From: Bacteroidales bacterium M8
Lineage (GTDB): Bacteria; Bacteroidota; Bacteroidia; Bacteroidales; Muribaculaceae
Direction: 5' to 3'
NCBI GenBank assembly: GCA_001689495.1
Contig: LUJS01000050.1
Coordinates: 1-64,000, forward strand
Length of the DNA: 64,000 bases
The position numbers and the translations under genes were made by a program. The notes below the pieces were generated by a model. It saw only the letters and a list, made by a program, of their open reading frames with translations. It searched no databases and was not told the origin of the DNA. This document shows positions 55,828-64,000 of the stretch, piece by piece; position 1 is the first letter of the stretch; every line of letters begins with the position of its first letter.

Positions 55828-56148
55828 TCAGAGGGCCAGCATCTGGTTGATGCGCTCCTCGAGCGTGGCCTTGGGCTGTGCTCCGGCCAGACGCAGCGAG
55901 GGTACCTGCTCGCCGTTCTTGAAGAAGAGCACCGTGGGGATGGACATGATGCGGTATTTGGCGGTGAGGTCGTTCTCCTCCTCGATGTTGTATTTGCCTA
56001 CGGCCACGCGGCCCTCAAACTCTTTGGCGAGTTCCTCGACTACGGGAGCCATGCGTACGCAGGGGCCACACCATGTGGCCCAGAAATCAATTACTACGGG
56101 CTGGCCTGAGGCGATCAGGTCGTGGATGTTCTGGTCTGTGAATGTCAT
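55828..56148 (-). CDS. trxA: Thioredoxin
   Basis: A 106-residue thioredoxin with the redox-active WCGPC at 26-30 (C27, C30), the IPTVLFFKNGEQV segment with the cis-proline near residue 71, and the final helix. It reduces disulfides in the cytoplasm and is reduced by the thioredoxin reductase encoded at 1.3-2.2 kb. It lies 39 nt downstream of dnaE, a recurrent pairing in this group. Confidence 0.97.
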   Translation of the reverse strand: MTFTDQNIHDLIASGQPVVIDFWATWCGPCVRMAPVVEELAKEFEGRVAVGKYNIEEENDLTAKYRIMSIPTVLFFKNGEQVPSLRLAGAQPKATLEERINQMLAL

Positions 56149-56187
56149 TTTTCCGGTTTATTTTGAAAGTTGATTGTATGTTGGAGT

Positions 56188-59100
56188 TTATTTTTCGATC
56201 GTGAATGAGATATCCTCTTGCGTCAGGGCCTCGACCAGCTTGCGGTCTACGGGGATGCGCTTCGAGGCACTGAGGTGGAGCGAGCGGTTGATGGTGGGAT
56301 CGAAGATCCTGAAGGCCAGCTCGCCGCCGTCGTCATTGCCGTCCGCCTCGGCCATGCGGTCGGACAGCAGGGAGCGCAGGTGGGGGGTGATGCGGTCGGT
56401 GGGCAGATCTATGGTGATGCCTCGCACCAGCGAGCCCTTGACATCATGCAGCAGGCGTATGTTGCCGATGTTGAATCGCAGCTCGGACTTGGCGAAGCGG
56501 CGCTGATACTGGCCGCTGATGATGATGGGGGTGCCGGGCACGCCATAGTTGTGGAAGTCTATGAAGGTCTGGCCGAAGAGCATGAACTCGGCCGAGCCGG
56601 TATAGTCTTCGATCTTGAGTATGCCGAACATGCCGTTCTTGCCCTGACGCTGCTGAAAGTCGACGACCATGCCGCCGAACGTGAGGTCAACGCCCTCGAC
56701 GGGCACGAATTCGGTGAAGCCCTTGATGGTGCACGACGTGCCGTAGTTCAGCTCCATGTAGTATGGGTCCAGCGGGTGGGCCGACAGGTACATGCCCACG
56801 AGCTCGCGCTCCTTCTCGAGCTTGGTGGCCATGGGCCATTCGGGCGACGGGGTGACGGGCGGACGTCCGGCGGTGGCCATCGAGGCGTCGTCGCCGAACA
56901 GCGACATGGCCGACGACACTTGGTCTGCCTGAAACGACTGGCCGTATCTGACCAGCACCTCGCTGTATGTGTCGCCCTTGGGGCTCTGGCCCATGTAGTC
57001 CTCGCGCTTGAGGTCGCCGAAGCTGTCGAAGGCTCCGGCCAGCACGAGATTCTCGAAGGTGCGGCGGTTGAGTGCCCCCGAGGGGATGCGCTCGACCACG
57101 TCATATATGTTCTCGAAGGGGCCGTTCTTGTCGCGCTCCTCGATGATGGCCTTGACAACCCCCTCGCCCACCCCCTTGATGGCGGCGAGTCCGAAGCGGA
57201 TGTCGCCGTGAGAGTTGACGCCGAACTCCATGAAGCTCTCGTTGATGTCGGGGCCGAGCACACGTATCTTCATGCGCTTGCACTCGTCCATGAATCCGGT
57301 GAGCTTGGTGATGTCCGAGCGGTTGCGCGTCAGGTTGGCGGCCATGTACTCCGAGGGATAGTTGGCCTTGAGCCACGCCGTCTGGAACGCCACCCACGAG
57401 TAGCACGTGGCGTGACTCTTGTTGAAGGCATAGGAGGCGAACTTCTTCCAGTCCTCCCATATCTTGCCCAGCACCTTGGGGTCGTGGCCGTTGGCGGTGC
57501 CCCCCTTGATGAAGAGCCCCTCGAGCTCGTTCATCTTGTCTATGAGTTTCTTGCCCATGGCCTTGCGCAGGGTGTCGCTCTGGCCGCGGGTGAATCCCGC
57601 AAGCAGTCGCGACAGCAGCATGACCTGCTCCTGATAGACGGTGACCCCGTATGTGTCCTTGAGATATTTCTCCATGATGGGAATATCATAGGTGATGGGG
57701 CTGCGTCCGTGCTTGCGGGCGATGAAGTCGGGTATGTAGTCCATGGGGCCGGGACGATAGAGGGCGTTCATGGCTATGAGGTCCTCGAATGTCGACGGCT
57801 GGAGCTCGCGCAGGTATTTCTGCATGCCGGCAGACTCGAACTGGAACGTGCCGACGGTGTTGCCCTGACAGTACAGCTCGAATGTCTTGCGGTCTTCTAT
57901 GTCTATGGCATCAATGTCCACGTCGATGCCGCGTGTCATCTTGATGTTGTGGATGGCCTCCTTGATGATCGAGAGCGTCTTGAGCCCGAGGAAGTCCATC
58001 TTGATGAGTCCGGTGTCCTCGATGATCGAGCCCTCGTACTGGGTCACGATCATCTTGTCGCTGCCGCTGGCGCCGGGATTCTTGTCGACGGCCGTGGCCA
58101 CGGGCACCCAGTCGGTGATGGGGTCGCGGCAGATGATGACGCCGCAGGCGTGCACGCCGGTGTTGCGCACGTTGCCCTCGAGGCGGCGGGCATACTCGAG
58201 GGTCTCGGTTATGAGGCGGTTGGATGAGTGCAGCTCCTGACCGAACTCGGGCACGTACTGATAGCAGTTCTTGAGGTTGGTCTTGAGGGTCTTGCCGTCG
58301 GGGCCGTCGGGCATGCGCTTGGGCACGAGGTTGGCCAGACGGTTGCTCTCTGACAGGGGCAGCTGCTCAACGCGCGCCACGTCCTTGATGGCCGACTTGG
58401 CGGCCATGGTGCCGAAGGTGATGATGTGGGCCACCTTCTCCTCGCCATAGCGGTCGGTGACATAGCGCAGAACCTCGGCGCGGCCGTCGTCGTCGAAGTC
58501 GACGTCAATATCGGGCAGCGAGATGCGGTCGGGGTTGAGGAATCGCTCGAACAGCAGGTCATACTTGATGGGGTCGACCTGAGTGATGCCCAGACAGTAG
58601 GCCACGACGCTGCCGGCGGCCGATCCACGGCCGGGGCCTACGGAGACCCCCAGCTCCTTGCGGGCCACGTTGATGAAGTCTTGGACTATGAGGAAGTATC
58701 CCGGGAAGCCCATCGTCTTCATGATATAGAGCTCGAAGTTGATGCGCTCCTTGAGCTCATCGGTCAGGGGCGAGCCATAGCGGCGCTCGGCACCCTCGTA
58801 TGCGAGCTTCGACAGGTAGTCGGCCTCGAACTTGATGCGATACAGCTTGTCATAGCCGCCGAGCTTGTCTATCTTCTTCTGTGCGGCCTCGGGCGAGAGC
58901 ACCACGTTGCCGTTCTCGTCGCGGGTGAACTCGTCGAACAGGTCCTGCTCGGTCAGACGCGCCCTGTACTCCTCTTCGGTGCCGAAGTCGGCCGGTATCT
59001 CGAAGAAGGGCATGATCGGGGCGTGGTCTATGGAATATATCTCGACCTTGTCGAGTATCTCGCGGGTGTTGGACAGCGCCTCGGGCAGGTCGGGGAACAT

Positions 59101-60006
59101 GGCCGCCATCTCGTCCTGACTCTTGAACCACTCCTGATGGGTATAGCGCATGCGCCCGGGGTCGGCCAGATAGTTGTTGGTCGAGATGCATATCAGGCGG
59201 TCGTGGGCCTCGGCGTCCTCGGCGTTGATGAAGTGCGAGTCGTTGGTGGCTATGATCTTGATGTCGAGCTTGCGGGCAAGGTCTATCAGCACGGGGTTGA
59301 CCTGCTGCTGGGCCTCGAATGTCTCGCGGTTAGCGCCGGGTATGTTGGTCGGGTGGCGCTGCAGCTCGACGTAATAGTCGTCGCCGAAAGTCTCCTTGAA
59401 CCACGCCATCGACCGCTCGGCGGCGGCGATGTCGCCGGCAAGGATGTGCTGGGGTATCTCGCCGCCCAGACAGGCCGAGCAGACTATCAGCCCCTCACGG
59501 TGGGCGGCAAGAGCCTCCTTGTCGGTGCGTGGATGGTGATAGAATCCCTCGGTGTGGGCCTGAGAGACTATCTTGATGAGATTCTTGTATCCGGTCAGAT
59601 TCTTGGCCAGCACCACGAGGTGGCGACCCTTGTCGGTCTTGTCCGAGCGGTCGCCCAGCGAGCCGCGGGCCACGTACATCTCGCAACCGAATATGGGCTT
59701 GAACTTCAGCTTCTTCTCCAGCTTGGCTATCTCGGCCTCGACCTCCGGACGGATGGCCTCGGCCTCCTCGGGCGTCGGAGCCTCGTCGAGGCGCTTGCGG
59801 GCCTCGGCAATCTTGCCCTTGTACTTGCCCTTGAGCTTGTTGACATAGTTCGCCAGCTCCTTGATGCCGAACATATTGCCGTGGTCTGTGAGGGCAAAGC
59901 CGGGCATGCCCAGCGATAAGGCCTTGTCGACAAGGCCCGTCACTGACGCTTGGCCGTCGAGCAGCGAGTACTGGCTATGTACGTGGAGATGGACGAAATC
60001 AGTCAT
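56188..60006 (-). CDS. dnaE: DNA polymerase III alpha subunit
   Basis: The 1272-residue replicative polymerase. It starts with the PHP domain (FVHLHVHSQYSLLDG), then the polymerase core with SVGPGRGSAAGSVVAYCLGIT and PDIDVDFDDDGR (catalytic acids near residue 496), the helix-hairpin-helix region, an OB fold and a C-terminal part. No intein was seen. The ATG at 60006 is chosen over 60033, since MTDFVHLHVH is the family start. A TAACTTTG box on the minus strand at 60031-60038 may drive it. Confidence 0.98.
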   Translation of the reverse strand: MTDFVHLHVHSQYSLLDGQASVTGLVDKALSLGMPGFALTDHGNMFGIKELANYVNKLKGKYKGKIAEARKRLDEAPTPEEAEAIRPEVEAEIAKLEKKLKFKPIFGCEMYVARGSLGDRSDKTDKGRHLVVLAKNLTGYKNLIKIVSQAHTEGFYHHPRTDKEALAAHREGLIVCSACLGGEIPQHILAGDIAAAERSMAWFKETFGDDYYVELQRHPTNIPGANRETFEAQQQVNPVLIDLARKLDIKIIATNDSHFINAEDAEAHDRLICISTNNYLADPGRMRYTHQEWFKSQDEMAAMFPDLPEALSNTREILDKVEIYSIDHAPIMPFFEIPADFGTEEEYRARLTEQDLFDEFTRDENGNVVLSPEAAQKKIDKLGGYDKLYRIKFEADYLSKLAYEGAERRYGSPLTDELKERINFELYIMKTMGFPGYFLIVQDFINVARKELGVSVGPGRGSAAGSVVAYCLGITQVDPIKYDLLFERFLNPDRISLPDIDVDFDDDGRAEVLRYVTDRYGEEKVAHIITFGTMAAKSAIKDVARVEQLPLSESNRLANLVPKRMPDGPDGKTLKTNLKNCYQYVPEFGQELHSSNRLITETLEYARRLEGNVRNTGVHACGVIICRDPITDWVPVATAVDKNPGASGSDKMIVTQYEGSIIEDTGLIKMDFLGLKTLSIIKEAIHNIKMTRGIDVDIDAIDIEDRKTFELYCQGNTVGTFQFESAGMQKYLRELQPSTFEDLIAMNALYRPGPMDYIPDFIARKHGRSPITYDIPIMEKYLKDTYGVTVYQEQVMLLSRLLAGFTRGQSDTLRKAMGKKLIDKMNELEGLFIKGGTANGHDPKVLGKIWEDWKKFASYAFNKSHATCYSWVAFQTAWLKANYPSEYMAANLTRNRSDITKLTGFMDECKRMKIRVLGPDINESFMEFGVNSHGDIRFGLAAIKGVGEGVVKAIIEERDKNGPFENIYDVVERIPSGALNRRTFENLVLAGAFDSFGDLKREDYMGQSPKGDTYSEVLVRYGQSFQADQVSSAMSLFGDDASMATAGRPPVTPSPEWPMATKLEKERELVGMYLSAHPLDPYYMELNYGTSCTIKGFTEFVPVEGVDLTFGGMVVDFQQRQGKNGMFGILKIEDYTGSAEFMLFGQTFIDFHNYGVPGTPIIISGQYQRRFAKSELRFNIGNIRLLHDVKGSLVRGITIDLPTDRITPHLRSLLSDRMAEADGNDDGGELAFRIFDPTINRSLHLSASKRIPVDRKLVEALTQEDISFTIEK

Positions 60007-60084
60007 GGCAGATAAGCGGGAAAAGATGCTCAAAGTTACGCAAAATTTGCGAGAGCCCGCACTGCATAAATGATTTTTAACACG

Positions 60085-60834
60085 TCAGTATGTCACGTCC
60101 CAGAGATAGAGGGCCTGCGGGGACATGGAAGTGCCTGCGGCACAGCGGTCGCGGCGCGCGATGACCGATGCGAAGCCGTCGACGCTGAGCTTGCCCCGCC
60201 CCACCTCGACAAGCGTGCCGACGACGGCGCGGACCATGTTGCGCAGGAAACGGTCGGCGGTGATGACGAACACATGCCCCTCGGTGCCCTCGAACGTGTG
60301 CCACGGCACCCATTCGGCACGGGTGACGTGACAGATGTTGGTCTTGGCGTCGGAGTGCAGCTTGGCGAACGACGTGAAGTCTTTGGTCTCGAGCAGCAGT
60401 GAGGCGGCACGGTTCATTGCCTCGTAGTCGAGGTCGGCCGGGGCCTTCCAGCACAGGGGATAGAGGAAGGCCGAGTTGCCCGGCAGGGCATAGTAATGAT
60501 ATGTGCGCGACGTGGCCGAGAAGCGGGCGTGGAGGTCGGGGGCGACCTCCTCGACCGAGTGGATGGCTATGTCGCGTCCGGTCATGGCGTTGACGGCCCC
60601 GACAAGCCGCTCGGGGGGCATGGCGAGTGGCTCGGGGGTGTCGAAATGGGCCACCATGAGGCGTGCGTTGACGCCGGCATCGGTGCGCCCCGCCCCCACG
60701 ATGGGGGTGGGACGGCGCAGGGCGCGCCCCAGAGCCTCCTCGATGGTCTGCTGCACGGTCACGGCGCCGGGCTGGGTCTGCCAGCCGTGAAACGGCTCGC
60801 CCCTGTAGCTCAGGCGCATGAAGTAGCGTGGCAC
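60085..60834 (-). CDS. truA: tRNA pseudouridine synthase A
   Basis: A 249-residue enzyme making pseudouridine at positions 38-40 of tRNAs. The catalytic Asp is in GAGRTDAGVNA (about 46-56), and the RTYHYYAL and RNMVRAVVGTLVEVGRG motifs are present. The start is GTG at 60834 (MPRYFMRLSYRGE), preferred over ATG at 60819 because the first strand is needed. It begins 4 nt after the speA stop, so the two are in one operon. Confidence 0.96.
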   Translation of the reverse strand: MPRYFMRLSYRGEPFHGWQTQPGAVTVQQTIEEALGRALRRPTPIVGAGRTDAGVNARLMVAHFDTPEPLAMPPERLVGAVNAMTGRDIAIHSVEEVAPDLHARFSATSRTYHYYALPGNSAFLYPLCWKAPADLDYEAMNRAASLLLETKDFTSFAKLHSDAKTNICHVTRAEWVPWHTFEGTEGHVFVITADRFLRNMVRAVVGTLVEVGRGKLSVDGFASVIARRDRCAAGTSMSPQALYLWDVTY

Positions 60835-60838
60835 GGCG

Positions 60839-62740
60839 TCAGTCCTTTTCGATATATGTATATCCGTACAAGCCCGAGCGGTAGTTGCTCAGGAACTCCC
60901 TGCCCTCTTCGGGCGAGATCTTGCCCTCCTTCATGGCGGCCGTCACCCATGCCTCGACGTTGCGGACAAGTTTCTTGGGGTTGAACTGCACGTAGTCGAG
61001 CACGTCGGCCACGGTCTCGCCGTCTATGATGCGGTCTATCTCATAGCGGTCCTTGTAGACCGAGATGTGCACGGCGTTGGTGTCGCCGAACAGGTTGTGC
61101 ATGTCGCCGAGTATCTCCTGATAAGCGCCAACGAGGAACACGCCGAGATAGTAGGGCTCGCCGGGCTTGACGGCGTGGACGGGCAGCGCGCCTGACGTCG
61201 AGCCGCCGTGGGTGATGAAGTTGGCTATCTTGCCGTCGCTGTCGCAGGTGATGTCCTGTATGGTACAGGTCTTGGTGGGCTTCTCGTCGAGACGCGACAG
61301 GGGTATGATGGGGAACACCTGATCTATGGCCCACGAGTCGGTAAGCGACTGGAACAGGGAGAAGTTGCAGAAATACTTGTCGGGAATCATCTTGCTGACC
61401 TTGCGCAGCTCCTCGGGGGCATGGCGCATGCCGGCGGCGATGTCACCGACCTCGCGGGCTATGCTCCAGAACAGCTCCTCGATCTGTGCGCGGGTGCGCA
61501 GGTCGAGCATGCCGAGGCTGAACAGGTCGAGGGCCTCCTCGCGTATCTGCAGGGCATCGTGCCACGACTCGAGGCTGCGCTGCTGGTCAAGGCGGTCCCA
61601 TATCTCATAGAGCTCCTTGACGAGTTCGTGGTCATTGTCTGACACCTCCTTCGAGTCCTTCCAGATGGGGAGCTGGGTTGTCTCGAGCACCTCGAACACC
61701 AGCACCGAGTGGTGTGCCGTGAGCGACCGGCCCGACTCGTTGATGATGTTGGGCTGCTTGAGGCCGTTCTTGACACAGGCATCGACGATGGCCGACACGG
61801 CGTCGTTGGCATACTCCTGAATGGAATAGTTCATCGACGAGCCCGAGGCCGAGTTGCGGGTGCCGTCATAGTCGACGCCCAGACCGCCGCCTATGTCCAT
61901 GAAGTCGACGGCAAAACCCATCTGCGACAGCTGCACGTAGAACTGCGTGGCCTCGCGAATGGCGTTCTTGATGAGGCGTATCTTGGTTATCTGGCTGCCG
62001 ATGTGGAAGTGTATCAGCTTCAGGCACTGCTTCATGTTGTGACGGTCGAGGAAGTCGAGCGCCTCGAGCAGCTCTGACGAGTTCAGTCCGAACTTCGACT
62101 GGTCGCCGCCGCTTGTCTCCCACTTGCCCGAGCCGGACGACGCCAGCTTGATGCGTATGCCGATGTTGGGGTCGATGCCGATGCGGCGGGCCACCTCGGC
62201 GATGATACGCAGCTCGTTCAGCTTCTCGACCACGATATATATGCGGCGTCCCATCTTCTGGGCCAGCAGGGCCAGCTCGATATAGGTCTGGTCCTTGTAT
62301 CCGTTGCAGATTATCAGGGCGTTCTCCTTGATGTTGGTGGCCAGCACGGCATGGAGCTCGGGCTTTGACCCGGCCTCGAGACCGATGTTGAACTTCTCGC
62401 CGTGCGTGACTATCTCCTCGACCACCGGGCGCATCTGGTTGACCTTGATGGGATATATTATATAGTTCTGACCCGTATACTCATACTGGGCCGATGCCGT
62501 GGCAAAGCACTTCGAAATCTTCTCGATGCGGTTGTCGAGAATGTCGGGAAACCTCAGCAACACGGGCGACGTGATGTCCTTGACCTGCAGCTCGTCCATA
62601 ACCTCGCGCAGATCCACCGAGGCATAACCCTCGCGCGGAGTCACGGCCACATGGCCCTTCTGATTGATGGAGAAATACTTGCGTCCCCATCCCTGAATGT
62701 TGTACAGCTCCTCGCTGTCCTCAATGCGCCATCTTCTCAT
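60839..62740 (-). CDS. speA: Biosynthetic arginine decarboxylase
   Basis: A 633-residue PLP enzyme of the fold-III alanine-racemase/ODC group that makes agmatine from arginine for polyamine synthesis. Family marks are YPIKVNQM (the PLP-binding Lys near residue 99), GLEAGSKPEL near 122, FHIGSQ near 250, DIGGGLGVDYDGT near 286 and the C-terminal ESGRSLTAHHSVLV segment. Length matches the SpeA class. First gene of speA-truA-dnaE; the upstream region has a TTG-N20-TAACTTTG promoter at 62924-62954. Confidence 0.97.
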   Translation of the reverse strand: MRRWRIEDSEELYNIQGWGRKYFSINQKGHVAVTPREGYASVDLREVMDELQVKDITSPVLLRFPDILDNRIEKISKCFATASAQYEYTGQNYIIYPIKVNQMRPVVEEIVTHGEKFNIGLEAGSKPELHAVLATNIKENALIICNGYKDQTYIELALLAQKMGRRIYIVVEKLNELRIIAEVARRIGIDPNIGIRIKLASSGSGKWETSGGDQSKFGLNSSELLEALDFLDRHNMKQCLKLIHFHIGSQITKIRLIKNAIREATQFYVQLSQMGFAVDFMDIGGGLGVDYDGTRNSASGSSMNYSIQEYANDAVSAIVDACVKNGLKQPNIINESGRSLTAHHSVLVFEVLETTQLPIWKDSKEVSDNDHELVKELYEIWDRLDQQRSLESWHDALQIREEALDLFSLGMLDLRTRAQIEELFWSIAREVGDIAAGMRHAPEELRKVSKMIPDKYFCNFSLFQSLTDSWAIDQVFPIIPLSRLDEKPTKTCTIQDITCDSDGKIANFITHGGSTSGALPVHAVKPGEPYYLGVFLVGAYQEILGDMHNLFGDTNAVHISVYKDRYEIDRIIDGETVADVLDYVQFNPKKLVRNVEAWVTAAMKEGKISPEEGREFLSNYRSGLYGYTYIEKD

Positions 62741-62923
62741 CGGCTCTGAATGTCAGTGTTGTTGTTTGGATTATTTGAATTATAGAGTATATAGGTGGCA
62801 AAGTTAAGAAAAATTTGCCAAACTTCGGTTTAATCAGGGGAAAAACAGGCACAAAAAAAAATTACCCGTCATCACGACGAATAACTTTCTTACCTTAAAT
62901 CTAATACCATGAAAAACTTGATG

Positions 62924-62954
62924 CAAAGTTACAATCGTGTAACAAACAATGCAA
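62924..62954 (-). promoter_or_regulatory. Promoter of speA-truA
   Basis: On the minus strand TTG (complement of 62952-62954), 20-nt spacer and TAACTTTG (complement of 62924-62931). It would give a leader of about 175 nt before speA. A second TAACTTTG (62799-62806) may be a closer start. Confidence 0.5.
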
Positions 62955-63044
62955 GTAAAAAGTCTAAAAAATTCATCTCATTAACATCATTTAACTAAAA
63001 ATCCTTGAAAACATCTTTTTTGTCATATTTTTCGGCCTCATTTC

Positions 63045-63075
63045 TTGGCTGTGAGTGAAAAGTTTCATAACTTTG
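63045..63075 (+). promoter_or_regulatory. Promoter of tRNA-Gly
   Basis: TTG at 63045-63047, a 20-nt spacer and TAACTTTG at 63068-63075 fit the consensus, 12 nt before the tRNA. Confidence 0.65.
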
Positions 63076-63087
63076 CGCCGAGCAAAC

Positions 63088-63160
63088 GCGGTAGTAGCTC
63101 AGTTGGTAGAGCATCAGCTTCCCAAGCTGAGGGTCGCGGGTTCGAGCCCCGTTTACCGCT
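63088..63160 (+). tRNA. tRNA-Gly (anticodon CCC)
   Basis: A complete 73-nt cloverleaf: acceptor GCGGTAG/TTACCGC with a G-U at the last pair, D arm GCTC/GAGC, anticodon stem TCAGC/GCTGA with loop TTCCCAA (anticodon CCC, reading GGG), T arm GCGGG-TTCGAGC-CCCGT, and discriminator U73 as in bacterial tRNA-Gly. CCA is not encoded. It has its own promoter and a terminator 7 nt downstream. Confidence 0.95.
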
Positions 63161-63166
63161 CACACA

Positions 63167-63202
63167 AACTCCGACAATCCCCCCACGGCGATTGTCGGAG
63201 TT
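63167..63202 (+). terminator. Terminator of tRNA-Gly
   Basis: AACTCCGACAATC (63167-63179) pairs with GATTGTCGGAGTT (63190-63202) around a 10-nt loop, followed by TTTTATTT. Confidence 0.8.
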
Positions 63203-63316
63203 TTTTATTTCCACGGATATTTTACCCCTTGCGTTTGAGGCGACATACCCTTTTGCCTGTTCGCGGAATATTGTATTTTCTTTTGCGGATTAGCTGTTTT
63301 TCGCTAATTTTGCATT

Positions 63317-64000
63317 ATGGACAAGGATCATCTTACCGATAGAAAATATATTGATATATTCTTAAGCCCATTGAACGAATGTCTTAATTACAAGCCAAAA
63401 TTCGGACACTCATCCTCTATGGGCTATACTCTCGAGCAATTCATTTCATTATATCAGGAAGATCCGTTTTACAGTTGGATAGGACTGGATTCACCCTATA
63501 TGTTTGCCGCCCACAAGGCAGCCGGAGGCATGACATCCATCTATCGGCAAATCGGCATTGGATGCGAACGCCTGCTGCGGGCCATCCTTGTCGACACATT
63601 AGGATACTCAAGCGAGTCTGATGCCTTATGGTCCTACACCACAAAAACCAAGGCAGGAAAAGAAAAGACCTTGTATCTTGACGGATTCATTGACATTGAA
63701 AAGATAACAGATAACGACATACGCGAAAGGGTCTTGTCTTGGATGAGAAACTTCTCGTCATTTCACGGACTGTCCAACAAAATGTTCAGGGGAATCGTAT
63801 TTGAGGTCAGACAAGGATACAAGAGCAAAGACAGCAAGCGTCAAAACGCCGACATAGACAATGCGACTGTCGCCTATGCCAACGACCTGATTCCGGTTTT
63901 CGCCATATTCTCGACCCAGATTGATGACGATATTGTATTGAGATACAGCAATAACAAATGCGGAATATTGGTGGGCAACCTCTCTTCCGATCCCTCGGTC
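63317..64000 (+). CDS. Restriction-endonuclease-like protein, 5' part (runs off the window)
   Basis: The open frame gives at least 228 residues from the ATG at 63317. It is AT-richer than the chromosome around it. Segments such as SMGYTLEQFISLYQEDPF (about 35-52), LDGFIDIEKI and EVRQGYKSKDSKRQNADID (about 167-185) are reminiscent of ApaLI-like type II restriction endonucleases, and the GYKSKDSKRQNADI stretch could be the nuclease active-site region. This is recalled, not searched, so the call is tentative. A TAATTTTG box (63305-63312) lies just upstream. A partner methyltransferase would lie beyond the window. Confidence 0.45.
   Translation, partial: MDKDHLTDRKYIDIFLSPLNECLNYKPKFGHSSSMGYTLEQFISLYQEDPFYSWIGLDSPYMFAAHKAAGGMTSIYRQIGIGCERLLRAILVDTLGYSSESDALWSYTTKTKAGKEKTLYLDGFIDIEKITDNDIRERVLSWMRNFSSFHGLSNKMFRGIVFEVRQGYKSKDSKRQNADIDNATVAYANDLIPVFAIFSTQIDDDIVLRYSNNKCGILVGNLSSDPSV

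Larger units (their letters stand above)
62741..63087. other. Intergenic region between speA and tRNA-Gly
   Basis: About 350 bp, AT-rich, with no convincing gene. It contains TAACTTTG boxes for speA on the minus strand (62799-62806; and with -33 at 62924-62954) and the tRNA promoter on the plus strand (63045-63075). Confidence 0.6.

Noticed and set aside
56218..58227. A 669-codon plus-strand frame over dnaE
   Set aside because: Antisense shadow of dnaE; no start signal or domain.
62909..62998. A 29-residue ORF (MKNLMQSYNRVTNN...) between speA and the tRNA
   Set aside because: No ribosome-binding site, and it overlaps the inferred minus-strand speA promoter; chance in AT-rich DNA is more likely.
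1..64000. CRISPR array, rRNA genes or insertion sequences
   Set aside because: No regularly spaced repeats, rRNA-like stretches, transposase motif or terminal inverted repeats were found.

Overview
The window looks like chromosome from a GC-rich member of the Bacteroidales, probably the Muribaculaceae. The reasons are the TTTG-N19/20-TAnnTTTG promoters, a type V (fimbrillin/Mfa2) pilus operon, T9SS-style C-terminal tails on secreted proteins, and the family set (FtsK, LolA, CvfB, succinyl-CoA:acetate CoA-transferase, solo OadA-like protein). The family-level assignment is inference. Three stretches are visibly AT-richer than the rest and look acquired: about 14.4-16.7 kb, 29.3-34.3 kb and 63.2 kb to the end.

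Layout. 1-0.64 kb: 3' end of an unidentified gene. 0.7-5.6 kb (minus): ftsK-lolA-trxB-GNAT operon. 5.8-14.3 kb (plus): flavodoxin, rpmH, rsmG-MBL hydrolase, a biotin-dependent carboxylase/decarboxylase, a beta-barrel protein and two secreted proteins, the second broken by an in-frame TAG in its last tandem repeat; cvfB lies on the minus strand among them. 14.4-16.7 kb (plus): AT-rich island with a Crp-type regulator and a BspA-like leucine-rich-repeat protein, bracketed by two near-identical terminators. 16.8-25 kb: HMA-AraC regulator, tilS-miaB, a small membrane protein, CoA-transferase, UDG-like protein, SLC45/GPH transporter and nfo.

25.2-42.2 kb is a urea-use region. A putative K+ channel gene precedes ureA-ureB-ureC (plus). 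Facing it on the minus strand is one operon, ureE-ureF-ureG-ureD-urea transporter-NikMN-NikQ-NikO-MFS. Together these would import urea and nickel, build the nickel enzyme and hydrolyse urea to ammonia. Between the two halves lie a DUF6808-like gene and an AT-rich type III restriction-modification pair.

42.3-53.9 kb (minus) is a complete type V pilus operon: DUF3575 barrel, DUF3868/OmpA-like protein, major fimbrillin (frameshifted at two poly-C tracts), Mfa2/FimB anchor, a FimC-like subunit, a DUF4906 tip-like protein and a thioredoxin-like protein. A promoter with a leader of roughly 340 nt precedes it.

54-62.7 kb (minus): a TPR lipoprotein paralogous to the pilus DUF3868 protein, trxA, dnaE, truA and speA. 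63.1 kb: tRNA-Gly(CCC), then the 5' part of an AT-rich gene resembling a type II restriction endonuclease. No rRNA, CRISPR array or insertion sequence was seen.
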